64,000 nucleotides of DNA from contig JAULSU010000007.1 in the NCBI GenBank assembly GCA_030512335.1, positions 806,001-870,000 of the forward strand. The letters are read 5' to 3'. Position 1 is the first letter of the stretch; each line of letters starts with the position of its first letter. Below, piece after piece: positions 11,449-21,977 of this stretch. The position numbers and the translations under genes were made by a program. Below the pieces are notes generated by a model. The model made no database searches and had not been told where the DNA came from. It worked only from the letters and a program-made list of their open reading frames with translations. The DNA comes from Immersiella caudata (Eukaryota; Ascomycota; Sordariomycetes; Sordariales; Lasiosphaeriaceae).

Positions 11449-14266
11449 ATTCCGTGAGGAGTCTGCTGGAGAAGATGATTTGAGTTGGCTTGATCTCCAA
11501 GGCGGCGATGTTTCGGGCCGGGAGAACGAGCTGGACTCGCGCTGCCAATCGCGGCGCGTGCCACCGGGACAGAGATCTCGGCATGTGGTTTGTCTATCGC
11601 AAGGCGTTGGAATTGTTGGGCAAAGCTGGGAGGGTGGTGACCCCCTGGGTGCGGGATCTGACCGCATCTTCGTTGTACCAAATAATACGGGATGTTGCAA
11701 GACACATTGTGTCTCTTCTACGCCGTGCTTTCGTATGAGGTCAGGCTGTGACCTTTGATCTCTCGTGGACAGGCATGCATCGTTAGTTGCCTACTGGCTG
11801 CGAACCTCTACGCCGCATGGCGAGCTAGTAAGAAACTACCCATGCGGCTCCTCCCTAGTGAGCAACATTTATTTTGGTGCAAGGACCGACAGTAGCGCAA
11901 CACATGTAAACGGCCAGCAGTGGAGAGAAGAACCAGGATCCGAGAGGTTCCGCAAGCCACCTCAGTCTGTCCGCTGTTTGAGACCTGTTGAGCGAGGGTC
12001 AAAGCGAACAGGTCAGCAAATCTATGGGCGACCTTCCATGGACATAACTGGCCTAGCCCAAGCAAGCGTCCCGATCCGTGACACACAAGCTGTCGGCACT
12101 GCACCACTTTGTGTGGCACACCTCAACCATCAGACGAATGTTTCTGACTTCCTCTGGGACGGGGGACAAGGGAGGGACAGCCTGTCGGCGAGCCAGCAGC
12201 AGGGCTGAAGAAGCCTTTAGTGATGTGGTCGGACTACAGGCAGGCAATGAGGCGCGTGGTTGACAGATGCACAGACACACCTGGATTCTGGGATCTGAGG
12301 TGCTGGCCACCTCAGCACTGATGCTCGGCATTTGCTGTGTTGGCCTGTGCTGTAGCAGTAGGGAGCAACGCCGGCTGGGCGAGCATCGTCTGAATGCAGG
12401 ACGTTTTCGCTTTGCATTCTGTCTAGCAGCCGAGGGTTGTCGTCGAGACGAATGGAAACCAGTTGCGAACAGATGAACAGAGAATCAGCCCCAGATCACG
12501 GACGTCAGGCCATTGTTACCGGACTGGGCGATATCCGTGGGACAGTGCTTGTCGCACCGGAATCGGTGAGTCCCGCTGTCCTGGCGCGCTGGGACGGAAC
12601 ACAAGCAGCAACACAACCATGCCTGCTTTGCTTTGCTTTCCTCGTTCGGTTGGGCACCAAGAGCTCCATTTGTGGGGGGTGGGGAAGGGGGTCAAAGTGC
12701 TCGCTGCTGATGCGTCCAGAACAGAACAGAGGAAAAGACTCGACACTGCGGCAGGCGGGCTACACAGAAGTTTGTCCTTTCGCTGTCTCTGTCCTGATTG
12801 ACCAATTCAAAGAGAGTGAGCTTTGTCTGGGCCGGCCAGATCCCCTCCTTTTCGGTGGGCGCCCGTCCGCCGGGTCTGGTTCGCCAGGCCATATTACGGT
12901 CCGTGCGCTGCCATGTGGTATCGCTGTCGACCTGCGACAAACTACTCCACATCCAGGTAGCAAGCGGCTGGCTGTCCACCGATGTCAAAGGCACGCCAAC
13001 ACCCATCAAGTCCACCTTGCCGCCGCGACTCGACGTCAATCGGTGCACTTAGCTTGCGCTCCTGCAGGTCCTCGCCCATCGTGCGCTCATTCGCACATCA
13101 GAAACTGTAACGCACCATCCGCACCGTACCGCGCGCATCCGTGTCCGTTTGGCAAACCGACGGCCGGGCAGCCACCTGATTTCAGCGCCTCTCCGCCTCG
13201 GGCCCGCTCGAAAGTCGCATCAGGCCCGTCATTCACTGCATCCCTGCGCCAGAAGCGGGCAGTGGGCTTTCTCCCGCCCACTCTTTTCCGTCTCCGCCAT
13301 ATCCCGAGAGGACCATTCCTCCACGCTTCCCTGGCCTTCGCATCCAGAAAAGACCGTCTGTGCGGCGCAGAGCACAGGGCGGTGGAATCGGTGTGCACAG
13401 TCGCACTTCTCCTGTCCTCCTCTGCTCACGGAACAGCGACCGACCCGAGCGCCGTCCGCAATCCGAACCGCACTGCACATCGCTCCCCGATTCCCTCCCA
13501 CGGTCGCCCCGGAAATTAAGACTGCAACGCCAGCTTTTCGTTGCTGCTGCTGGTCGATGCGTCGCGCAGCCTAATCAGGTACGCCAGTCCGTGACTTCCT
13601 TCGTCGTCCTCAGCCATCCCCTTCCCCAGGCGCCCCCTCCCTCGTGCCCCGTCCATCGTTGTGTGTGCGTGTGCTTCGTGCCCCCTCAGCCTGCTGGGTG
13701 CGCTCCTGCGTGTTGGCGCTTACCTTCCCCGACCGCCCCGCCACCGCTCGCTTAGCTGCCACGGTCTTGCCTTGCGTCGCGATCTTCCTCACCGTCGTCT
13801 CTCCCCTGCGCTGGGAACTGGAGATCGTCGCTGAGGTGGCGGCGCATCGGTAAGCCTGGGACATCATCCTGGAGGCTCCGCGCAAAGGAGGAGCCCGGAA
13901 GCCCTGGCACCACGCTGGTCCCTGGCTCCCCTCCCCGGCGGTCCTGGCGCCTCGCTGTGGTGGCGCGCCACTGCTCGGTAGGCCGTTGCTGAGCTCCGCG
14001 GCCGTCTGTGCCTCCGTGGCGGGTCTCCTAAAGGCTTCCTCACGTTTTTTGTCCCCTGCTAGCGGACCTGCTCCCTTGGCACCTCCTTGCCAGCCTTGGT
14101 GGTCTCTCTTCACTTATTGCTTCCTACGTCCCGTCCTGCGCGAACCCTTTGCACTCCCGCCCATCCGCCGAGGGGCCTGCTGAGCTTGCTCCGCTGCTGC
14201 CCTCTCGCACCCCATTCCACTCAGCTGGGATCCCCCGAGCCCGTGTGACACGGCGCCGCTGCCGAT
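11449..14266. other. Long gene-free region upstream of the kelch gene
   Basis: About 2.8 kb without a recognisable gene. Several open frames exist on both strands, the largest at 12437-13519, but they are Arg/Pro/Ser-rich, match nothing and overlap one another. From about 13000 the + strand is rich in C and T, like the long 5' leader and promoter of a regulated fungal gene. Confidence 0.5.
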
Positions 14267-17200
14267 ATGTCGGGCTCTGGACTGACGTTCAGCAATCCAG
14301 GCCACCAGCAGATAGGTTCCAACGACTTCAGTCGATTCTCTGACTCCGAGTCCGAAGACCGCGACGAGCGCTCCCCTTCCACGAGATCGCCCTCGGAGCT
14401 CTTGTCTTCAGCTTTTCGTGGGATCAAGAAGATCACGCCTGGTCGAGAAGACTTTGCAAAGCTTGGGCGACAGCAAACACATCTCAGCTTGCGCCGGCCC
14501 TCAGAGCCCTACACGCCGAATTTCGAGCGCCCTGCGGCATCTGCGCCCCTTCCTGCACAGCCCTCCGTGAAGCCCATTGCTCACCATGCCCGGAGTCTGA
14601 GCCTGCAGGACAGTCTTGCAAAACCCTTGCCAGAGCCGCCGCCGCAGCTCTCTCCTGTGGGTCCACCAACTCCCTTGGCTCACCAGACACACCAGCCGAG
14701 CTTATCTACGATTTTGGATGCCGACGACGCAGCGATGGACAGTCGCACGAGCACTATGGATTCAACCTCGTCTGTGGAGGCCAGCAGCGGACTGCACATG
14801 AGGTCACAGGATGACCAGGGACAGGATGTCGGTATAAATAGCAGCCAGAGCAGTCTGGCAAGCACGTCGAAACACGAGGGAGGTGATGAGCGGACAGACA
14901 ACCTCACCCCGAGGAGCAACGGGCCGCTCTCGGCCGGAGCCTCCCCAAGCATTGGTCAAGCGAGAACGCCGGGCGCCGGACCGGCCGTAGGAACAGCTGG
15001 AACAGCATCCTCGTCGGCACACCTGTCAGGTTTAATGTGCAATGTGCACCGCACAACTGGAAGGGAGCCTCACCCGCTTGTCGGCGCGACCACGACGATC
15101 TTGGGCGACAAGCTGTACGTTTTTGGAGGCAGAATCCTCTCGAGGAGCAGGCCTGCCCCTTTGACGGCTGATCTGTACGAACTCGATCTGATCCGCCGCC
15201 ACTGGACCAAGTTGGAGACGACAGGAGACATCCCACCGCCTCGTTATTTCCACTCCATGTGCGCTCTCGGCGACACCAAGATGGTCTGCTATGGCGGCAT
15301 GTCGCCTGCGCCGAATCAGAAGACGAGCGCTGCGACGCAAGATCAGCAGCCTGAGGTCACCGTCATGTCCGACATCTACATCTACGACGTGCCAACTAGA
15401 AAATGGACATTTATTCCTACACAAGATGCTCCGCAGGGCCGCTATGCACACTGCGCATGCATTCTACCTTCGTCTGCAACTTTTGTATCTCACAGAGCAC
15501 CCCTGTCGGCCCTTCAGCACAACCCTTCGACTGGCAACCCCAACGAAGGTAGAATCGGTATCAACATTGACGGAACTGGTGGGGCGCAGATGGTGGTGGT
15601 GGGAGGGCAAGACGGCGCGAACCATTACATCGAGCAGATCAGCGTTTTCAACTTGCGAAGTTTGAAGTGGATCTCGACACAGCCTCTGGGCAAGAGCTGC
15701 GGAGCCTACCGGAGCGTGGTAGCTCCGTTACCACCTTCGGTGACAGCGAGAATCGGAAAGACGTACCAGAACGGGGCACGCCAAGACGGAGGTATCAGCC
15801 AAGAGGCGAAAGAGCCCGGGTCAAGCATGTTGATCTACAGCAACTATAACTTTTTGGATGTCAAGCTGGAGCTGCAAATTCGAGCAAGCGACGGCTCCCT
15901 GAGCGAGCGGCCCATGAACGGGCCCAACAGCCCCCCTGGCCTGCGGTTTCCGAACGGCGGGATCATCGACACGTATTTTGTCGTCAGCGGCACCTATCTT
16001 ACGTCCTCGAAGCAAGAGTATGCCCTGTGGGCATTGGATCTGCGGTCCCTCACATGGAGTCGTATCGACGCTGGAGGTGCTGTGTTCAGCCAAGGAAGTT
16101 GGAACCGCGGTGTGTTGTGGAACAGGAGAAACACTTTTGTCGTTTTGGGAAATAGAAAGAGGAGCCTTGTCGACGATTACAACCATCGGCGGATCAATTT
16201 CAGCAACGTCTGCATGGTCGAGTTGGAGGCATTCGGGTTCTTCGACAACCCAAGGAAAACAGCCCCCATGAGTGGTTTTGTCAGCGCTAGCAGTCCTTAT
16301 ACCGGGCCAGGTCTGAGCCTCGCACGAAAGGCGGGCTTCACAGCCGGAGGGAGGTACCACAGCCGTGCTGCCGAGGAACTCGGCGAAAAGGCTCTCGCAA
16401 TGCGGGAGCTGGCGGACATGGACATTCTCTGCATCGGTGGCGAGCGCATCCCAATCAACTCGAGGATCGTGGCCAGGAGATGGGGCCCATACTTTGTGCA
16501 ACTCCTCCGAGAGGGAACAGCAACGCACGACGGAAGCGACTCAATCACGCTGAGGTCGAACTCGATTTCCGCACCCGGGAACACGGTCCGCAGCTCGAAC
16601 ATCACCATCACCCCAGGGAACAGGAACACCATGGAAAGCCAGATGTCGATGAATAGCACGCTGTACTCAGCTGGGAGCTCAACGGGCAAGCCTCCGAGCA
16701 CTGCGGCAACCTCGATCTCTGGCGGAGCGATGTCCCCGGCCGTCGACCCTGCCGCTATCAACACAGCGCCCACACCGCGAACATTGCCCCCAAATAGCCG
16801 CCCAAGATGCCTCTATCTGCCCCATACATTCCTCACCATCCAAGCGCTCCTCCATTTTCTCTATACCTCGAGCCTCCCACAGCCATCTTCGCCGCTTTGT
16901 ACCCCTCAGATTCTTTGCAGTCTTCTTCAAATCGCAAGACCGTACCGTATCGACGGTCTACTCGAGGCCGTCGTAGAGCGGCTCCACAACCTCCTCGACA
17001 GCCGCAACGCCGCGGCAGTCTTCAACGCCACTGCCATGGCTGCCGGAGGTGGTAGAGGTATCGACGGGACCCTCAACCCCAACTTTTTCCCGCTTTCAGC
17101 AGGCCTTGAAGCCTTGTCAAGCCCAACGGACGCGCAGACAAACGGCAGCAGCGTGCTTGGAAGCGAGGCTAGCGCAGGCACAGGGGCAAGCAATCTCGCA

Positions 17201-17530
17201 AGACAAACCTCAGCCCTGAGGATCAACACTGTGGTTCAACAGGGAGGCCGGCCGCCTAGCGAGGAGCTGAGCGCGACGACAAGCGCAAGCGGGAGCGAGT
17301 GGAGTTCAGAGCGTGGCGACAGCGAGCGCGGCGCGGTACGCGAGGTATGGTCCGGAGACCTGAGCAGTGTCATTGGGCTGCAGAAGAGAGGCCTCAGGGG
17401 ACTCATGGAAGGTCGGCGCATGCGGGAGCGAACGGGAACGAACGCAAACAACGCCAGTCAAGGTGGTTCGGGACCTGGTGCGTCAGGGGGGATGCAAAAC
17501 CGAGTTGGACTCGGCATCGCGGGCTCATGA
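14267..17530 (+). CDS. Ral2-like kelch-repeat / BTB protein
   Basis: An intronless 1087-residue protein. Residues 1-250 are Ser/Pro-rich and probably disordered. Residues about 260-600 carry kelch blades (GDKLYVFGGR, then PPRYFHSMCALG...VCYGG, then QMVVVGGQDG, then FVVSGTYL). A BTB-like domain appears split: MDILCIGGERIPINSRIVARRWGPYF at about 714-740, then a Ser/Thr-rich insertion, then FLTIQALLHFLYTSSLPQ...ILCSLLQIARPYRIDGLL at about 850-900. This order resembles fission yeast Ral2, which acts upstream of Ras1 in mating and morphology, and its filamentous-fungus relatives. The Ral2 assignment is from memory of domain order, so the family name is less sure than the kelch and BTB calls. It converges on the next gene with a 0.3 kb gap. 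Confidence 0.85.
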   Translation: MSGSGLTFSNPGHQQIGSNDFSRFSDSESEDRDERSPSTRSPSELLSSAFRGIKKITPGREDFAKLGRQQTHLSLRRPSEPYTPNFERPAASAPLPAQPSVKPIAHHARSLSLQDSLAKPLPEPPPQLSPVGPPTPLAHQTHQPSLSTILDADDAAMDSRTSTMDSTSSVEASSGLHMRSQDDQGQDVGINSSQSSLASTSKHEGGDERTDNLTPRSNGPLSAGASPSIGQARTPGAGPAVGTAGTASSSAHLSGLMCNVHRTTGREPHPLVGATTTILGDKLYVFGGRILSRSRPAPLTADLYELDLIRRHWTKLETTGDIPPPRYFHSMCALGDTKMVCYGGMSPAPNQKTSAATQDQQPEVTVMSDIYIYDVPTRKWTFIPTQDAPQGRYAHCACILPSSATFVSHRAPLSALQHNPSTGNPNEGRIGINIDGTGGAQMVVVGGQDGANHYIEQISVFNLRSLKWISTQPLGKSCGAYRSVVAPLPPSVTARIGKTYQNGARQDGGISQEAKEPGSSMLIYSNYNFLDVKLELQIRASDGSLSERPMNGPNSPPGLRFPNGGIIDTYFVVSGTYLTSSKQEYALWALDLRSLTWSRIDAGGAVFSQGSWNRGVLWNRRNTFVVLGNRKRSLVDDYNHRRINFSNVCMVELEAFGFFDNPRKTAPMSGFVSASSPYTGPGLSLARKAGFTAGGRYHSRAAEELGEKALAMRELADMDILCIGGERIPINSRIVARRWGPYFVQLLREGTATHDGSDSITLRSNSISAPGNTVRSSNITITPGNRNTMESQMSMNSTLYSAGSSTGKPPSTAATSISGGAMSPAVDPAAINTAPTPRTLPPNSRPRCLYLPHTFLTIQALLHFLYTSSLPQPSSPLCTPQILCSLLQIARPYRIDGLLEAVVERLHNLLDSRNAAAVFNATAMAAGGGRGIDGTLNPNFFPLSAGLEALSSPTDAQTNGSSVLGSEASAGTGASNLARQTSALRINTVVQQGGRPPSEELSATTSASGSEWSSERGDSERGAVREVWSGDLSSVIGLQKRGLRGLMEGRRMRERTGTNANNASQGGSGPGASGGMQNRVGLGIAGS

Positions 17531-17829
17531 TCCGAGCGAGACTCGATTCGGAGGAACAGATGGTTCGCGAAAACTAATGGGCGTGTGGTTGGAGTTGGAA
17601 AGGCGCGCACGTTTAGGCGGCTTGAGAGCATGCATGGCATTTGATGAAGATAGAGGACGAGACATACGGCCGGTATTATTCTACACTTGAGTAAATATGG
17701 TACGGGGTAATGAGGCCCTTGGTAGGTGGGTGGACGCAAAAGAGATGTTTTCAGTTCTTCGCATTAACGGTGCCCGCATAGGGGTAGGCACCGAATTGGT
17801 TAGATGAGTTTGGATAGCTGAATCAGAGC

Positions 17830-18831
17830 TTACTGGGTTGACCACTGCTCCTTTGGCAATGTGACTCGGAGCAACTTCTCAGCATTGCCATGAGCGATAG
17901 CCTCGAGCTGCTCGCCATTAACCAAGCCGCTCTCCTCCAGCTCCCGCATGAACTGCAACCCAACCTCATTCCTTTGAAAGGGATAGTCCACGCTGTACAA
18001 GATGTGATCGGTCGGCGTATTCGCCAAAATACACCGCATCGGATCAATACTCCAAACACCACTCGTCGTGATCCAAATATTCTCCCGATACACCGTCCTG
18101 AAATCCCTCTTGTACTCCCCCCACCGCCTACTCAACACACAAATCCTGTCCAACATAAACGGAATCATCTCCCCCATGTGCCCTACAATCACCTTGAGCC
18201 CCGGCCGCCGGTCGAATAACCCCGACGCGAATAACCTCAGCACGTGCATTCCCGTCTCCGCGTGCCATCCCATCCCGCTCGATGCTAGACTCTTCGCCGC
18301 CGCGTCGGAGAAGTTCCCCTCGTATCGCTTTGCTATATCAGGAGGAGGGAAAGTAGGATGGAGATAGACGGGGACGTCTAGCTTTTCAGCGGCTTCCCAG
18401 AATATGTCGTACTCGGCACCGTCGAAGAAGGCGCCGGTGGAGGAGGTGTTGTCTACGAGGGCGCCGACGAAATTGAGGGAGGTGATGGCGCGGTGGAGCT
18501 CGGATGCCGCCGAGGAGGGAGAGTCCATGCATAGCGTGGCGAAGCCGGCGAGACGGCCCGGGGAGGGGGAGGTGGTGATTGCGGTGGAAAGTTGGTCGTT
18601 TGCGGCGCGGCTGGCCGAGGGGGGGCAGGAGGAGAGGCCGGGGGCGTGGGAGACGATTTGGAGGGCGATGCCGCCCGAGTTCATGTGGGAGAGGCGGGTG
18701 GTGGAGAGGGAGAGGAGGTTGGAGTGGACGTTGGGGAGGTGTTTGAGTTGTTCGGAGTAGAGGGTTGTGAGAGAGGGGGGAACCGAGGAGGAGAAGAAGT
18801 GCTCTTCTAGGGCGATTAGGGGGGGAGGCAT
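17830..18831 (-). CDS. Amidohydrolase-2 family (resorcylate/ACMS decarboxylase-like)
   Basis: A 333-residue TIM-barrel protein of the amidohydrolase-related superfamily that includes gamma-resorcylate and 2,3-dihydroxybenzoate decarboxylases. The N-terminal metal site is IALEEHF, i.e. Glu-x-His instead of the His-x-His of classical amidohydrolases, as in the decarboxylases. Other expected ligands are present: His in VPVYLHPTFP, His and Glu in VIVGHMGEMIPF, and Asp in HILYSVDYPF. This predicts a divalent-metal, non-oxidative decarboxylase of an aromatic acid; the substrate is not readable. The start at MPPPLIALEEH puts the metal motif near residue 8, the usual place. The open frame continues upstream to 18975 without family similarity. 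No introns. Single gene, convergent with the kelch gene. Confidence 0.88.
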   Translation of the reverse strand: MPPPLIALEEHFFSSSVPPSLTTLYSEQLKHLPNVHSNLLSLSTTRLSHMNSGGIALQIVSHAPGLSSCPPSASRAANDQLSTAITTSPSPGRLAGFATLCMDSPSSAASELHRAITSLNFVGALVDNTSSTGAFFDGAEYDIFWEAAEKLDVPVYLHPTFPPPDIAKRYEGNFSDAAAKSLASSGMGWHAETGMHVLRLFASGLFDRRPGLKVIVGHMGEMIPFMLDRICVLSRRWGEYKRDFRTVYRENIWITTSGVWSIDPMRCILANTPTDHILYSVDYPFQRNEVGLQFMRELEESGLVNGEQLEAIAHGNAEKLLRVTLPKEQWSTQ

Positions 18832-19199
18832 CGTGGGCTTCTTTGGTTTGTGTTTGGGGTTGATGCGGTTGTTGAGGAAGAGGGGTTTGCCCGACGAGGT
18901 GGTTGCGGGGAAAAGGGGGGATCGACATTTGGTGCCTGACAGCTGATGACACCGGATCATGACGTCTAGCATCATAGGGGCTCACACTTCTCTAACGGTG
19001 ATGGCTCACAATGGATTGATGCGATCAAGGAGCTCAGGAGTACATACACATTTTGCTGCTCTAAAATAAAAAAAAAAGAGGACCCCCCCCCCCCCCCCTC
19101 AAAAAAAAAACATCACAAACTTCCCGCTCCCAACCCACACTGGACGCCGGACGCCTGTGCTCCGATCAAATGGACCCGTGTCATAGGGACCATTGGTGA
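18832..19199. other. Intergenic region with homopolymer runs
   Basis: No gene seen. It contains an A-rich tract near 19062-19078, a C run at about 19083-19098 and an A run at 19101-19110. Confidence 0.6.
19083..19110. repeat. Poly-C then poly-A tract
   Basis: About 16 C, then TC, then about 10 A, close to the 3' end of the minus-strand secreted-protein gene. Confidence 0.75.
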
Positions 19200-20930
19200 C
19201 TACAGCGGCATACCTGTTGAGTTAAAGGCATCAGTGCTCGCCGGGCTGCAGTAAGCGGCAACGTTGCACATGACGCTGTGGGCCATGCCCTCATAGCCCA
19301 TGGGCGAGAAGTCGTTGATGGCGCCCTTGACGACCTGGGGCAGGCCGAAGCACTCGGGGCGGCTGAAGAGAACGCAGCAGTTGCCGGGGGTGGTCGTGGC
19401 CGACACGATGTGGACCGACTTGGTGCCGATGTAGCCGCGCGGGAATGTGTAGCAGGTGTCGTCCTCCAGCTTGTGGCGGGCGCAGTACCCGCCCCTGCCG
19501 CACACCTCGACCGTGTGGTCGTCGGGGCCGATAGTCTTGGTGAGTTCGTGCGAGCTGTTCTCATAGTTCCACGCCTCGTTGTCAAGGCGCCCGCGGCCCG
19601 TGTGGTCCTTGGACAAGCCGATACGGCGGACGTGGTTGGTGGCAAAGGCCTTGATTCCGAAGCTGTTGCGGAAGGCCGGGTGCTGCCACTCGCCGGGCAG
19701 GATGAAGCCCTCAGCACAGTCCTTCAACACAAAGACCTGTCTGTACCGGCTGGCTTCCGGCTGTGATGGGTCCTCAAACGTGTAGTCGAAGCACTGCTCG
19801 AACGACGCGAGCTTGGGATCGAGGGCGCAATGCTCGCTCTCAGCGCTCCTGGTCAGCGTCCCAATGGTGGCCCGGCCGCAGTCACTACCCGGCTAGTTAG
19901 CAACAGATAAAGAAAGAAGGAGAGGAAATGAGAAAGGATCTCACACTCCCATGATGGGTAGCGCGACCCAGGATCCGCAGTACTGGCTGGCGTAGGCCGG
20001 TTTGGAGAAGCCTTTAGAGCTGGAAAAGGAGACCTTGTATGTCACGCCTCGGCTGTTGCCATAGGAGCGCTCCTTGGCCGAGTCCTTTGCGAAGCTGTGC
20101 TTGAGACTGGCGTCCAGGCCCTTCGAATGCGAATGTCTTTGCGACCAAGCGTGGCTGTTATCGTTATTGGCTTTGAAATTTGCGAGAGCATCCAAAGCTA
20201 TCTGGACGCCAGTCTGTAGCGCCACTCCCACGAGAGCGCCTGTGATGGGATCCTGGCGACGGCGAAGACCTGTTTGTGTTCCAACAGTGACCTTTGAACC
20301 TAAGCCAGAGGCACCGCCGGCGGCACCAGCGACAGTGGAACCGGTCGTCTCGGTCAACTTCTTCAAGTTCTTTGCCGCTTCTGCCGCTTTCAAACCTTCG
20401 TAGGTTTTCATGCCCTCACTAACACTCTTGGCGGGATTCACTTCGTAGCCATACTTCAGACTATGACTTCGTTCCTTGCTCCTGCTATAGCTGAACCCCA
20501 TCGAGTAGCCTGTAGACATGGACGACGAGTTTTTGATCGATTCCGAGACTGAAGTCGACATGTCGTCATTTTGGTCGTGAGACAGGGACCGTGAGTAGTC
20601 GAAGCTGCGTGAGCAAGAGTCGCCTATCTCGCAGACCTCGCCGGCCATGAGATCCACGGGTTCGCCGTAATACCAGCTGCTGGCCTGCCTGCAGAAGGCG
20701 CTGCACCCGTTGTCGCGATGGACGTTGTGCCAGCACTCGTCATTCTTATCGAGTTTGTAGTGCGGCTCGCAGTTGGGTTCGCTGGCCATCTTCCAAGAGG
20801 GCCGTCCGTAGCGCAGCGACTCCGGGTTCGCGTTCGTGATATCGACACATGCATAGTCCGGAACGGTATTGCGGCCAATCGCCGGAGCCACAAGGCCCAA
20901 CAAGGCGAGAAAAGTGACACGAAGGGTCAT
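19200..20930 (-). CDS. Large secreted protein of unknown function
   Basis: Not recognised as a named family. Two exons: 20930-19945 and 19884-19200 (intron 19944-19885, GTGAGA...GGTAG), predicting 556 residues. It starts with a clear signal peptide (MTLRVTFLALLGLVAPAIG). Then follow a Cys-containing region (residues about 25-95), a Ser/Tyr-rich stretch with alternating polar and aromatic residues (about 95-165), and a Gly/Ala-rich segment (VAGAAGGASGLGSKV). After another Ser/His-rich part and the motif YCGSWVALPIMG comes a 225-residue Cys-rich C-terminal domain. The layout of CEIGDSCS, then a Ser/Thr repeat, then CGxW recalls fungal secreted beta-rich proteins of unknown role; that is inference. 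In minus orientation, GTATGC near 19209 is a possible further donor, so the 3' end could differ. Confidence 0.75.
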
Positions 20931-21977
20931 CTCCAAACGCCAGGCAAGCCAGAGAAGGAGAGACAAAGTGGGCGGGGGAGACAAGAAGAGACAGAGGACG
21001 GGGAAAAGGGAGGGCAAGCGAAGTCAGGGGCCTCACAGCGCCAGCAGGGGAGTGTTATACTCGACCGCAGGCTTCCTATCTGCCCCCCTTTTGCCGAAAA
21101 GATTCCCGTACACAATGCCGAGCCATGTGCCAGCCTAGATATCGTGCCTCCTGACCCGAGTCAAAGCTTCCCAAGCCTCCCACAGGGCGTATCTAGCCCT
21201 TCCAGGTTCGCCACGCCCGTATCGCCAGCCACCATGTGTACCTCGCACTTACTTCTCCTTCCTCTTGAACTCGCCGTCCAAGTTCTTGGGTAGATCCCAT
21301 CCAAATAGTGATCTGGGTGCCTTGCACCGAACGGAGACGACACCCTTGATTGAGTCTCCCACAGCAGCCGATGGCCGCCATTGACCATTCATTCGTGATC
21401 AACGTTGGCGTTGGACAACTGCATTGTCTAGGGCGGAACGCCCATTTCAGAGCGAGGCCGCAGGCAGAACTTAATCGGCGTGAGAGGTGTGAAAGCGTAA
21501 AACGAGCAAGTGGAGAAGGGCTGGTTGGTTCAAGGCCGTTGCGGCCCACACATTGTTTGTGCGTCTATCGGAAATGGTTGAAAGCTCCCGCGGAACCGTG
21601 GTCCTGTCAGATTTAGGTGGACCGGGTCTACCGGCGGAGGTTTAGGCGTTGAGCGGTACTCGGGAGATGTGTCTGTGGCCTTGCTCGCCGCACATGCTTT
21701 CAGGGAGCCATTGGGAAGAGTGGCTGCACAACATCCTATGGAGATGAATACCCTTCGGATGGCTGAGGCTCAATCATCCAGGCAAGTGGGATGGCCAGGA
21801 TGACAATTTCAAACAATGGCCACCGAGGTGTTTGGCCCACGCTGTTGGCATGTTAACTGCGCTGCAACAGCCTGTCTTTGAGAATGATGCCCTGAAAAAG
21901 TAGTCAATATTTAGGCCAGTAGTACATATACACGGAGCTGTCAGCTTGCTGCTACGGCGGAGATATTCACCTGTTTC
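20931..21977. other. Intergenic region, about 1 kb
   Basis: Promoter of the minus-strand secreted-protein gene on its left side and 3' flank of the PPAT gene on its right. Small open frames here have no coding support. Confidence 0.5.

Noticed and set aside
12437..13519. 360-codon open frame on the plus strand
   Set aside because: Arg/Ser/Pro-rich, overlapped by other open frames on both strands, no recognisable motif; looks like leader DNA of the kelch gene.
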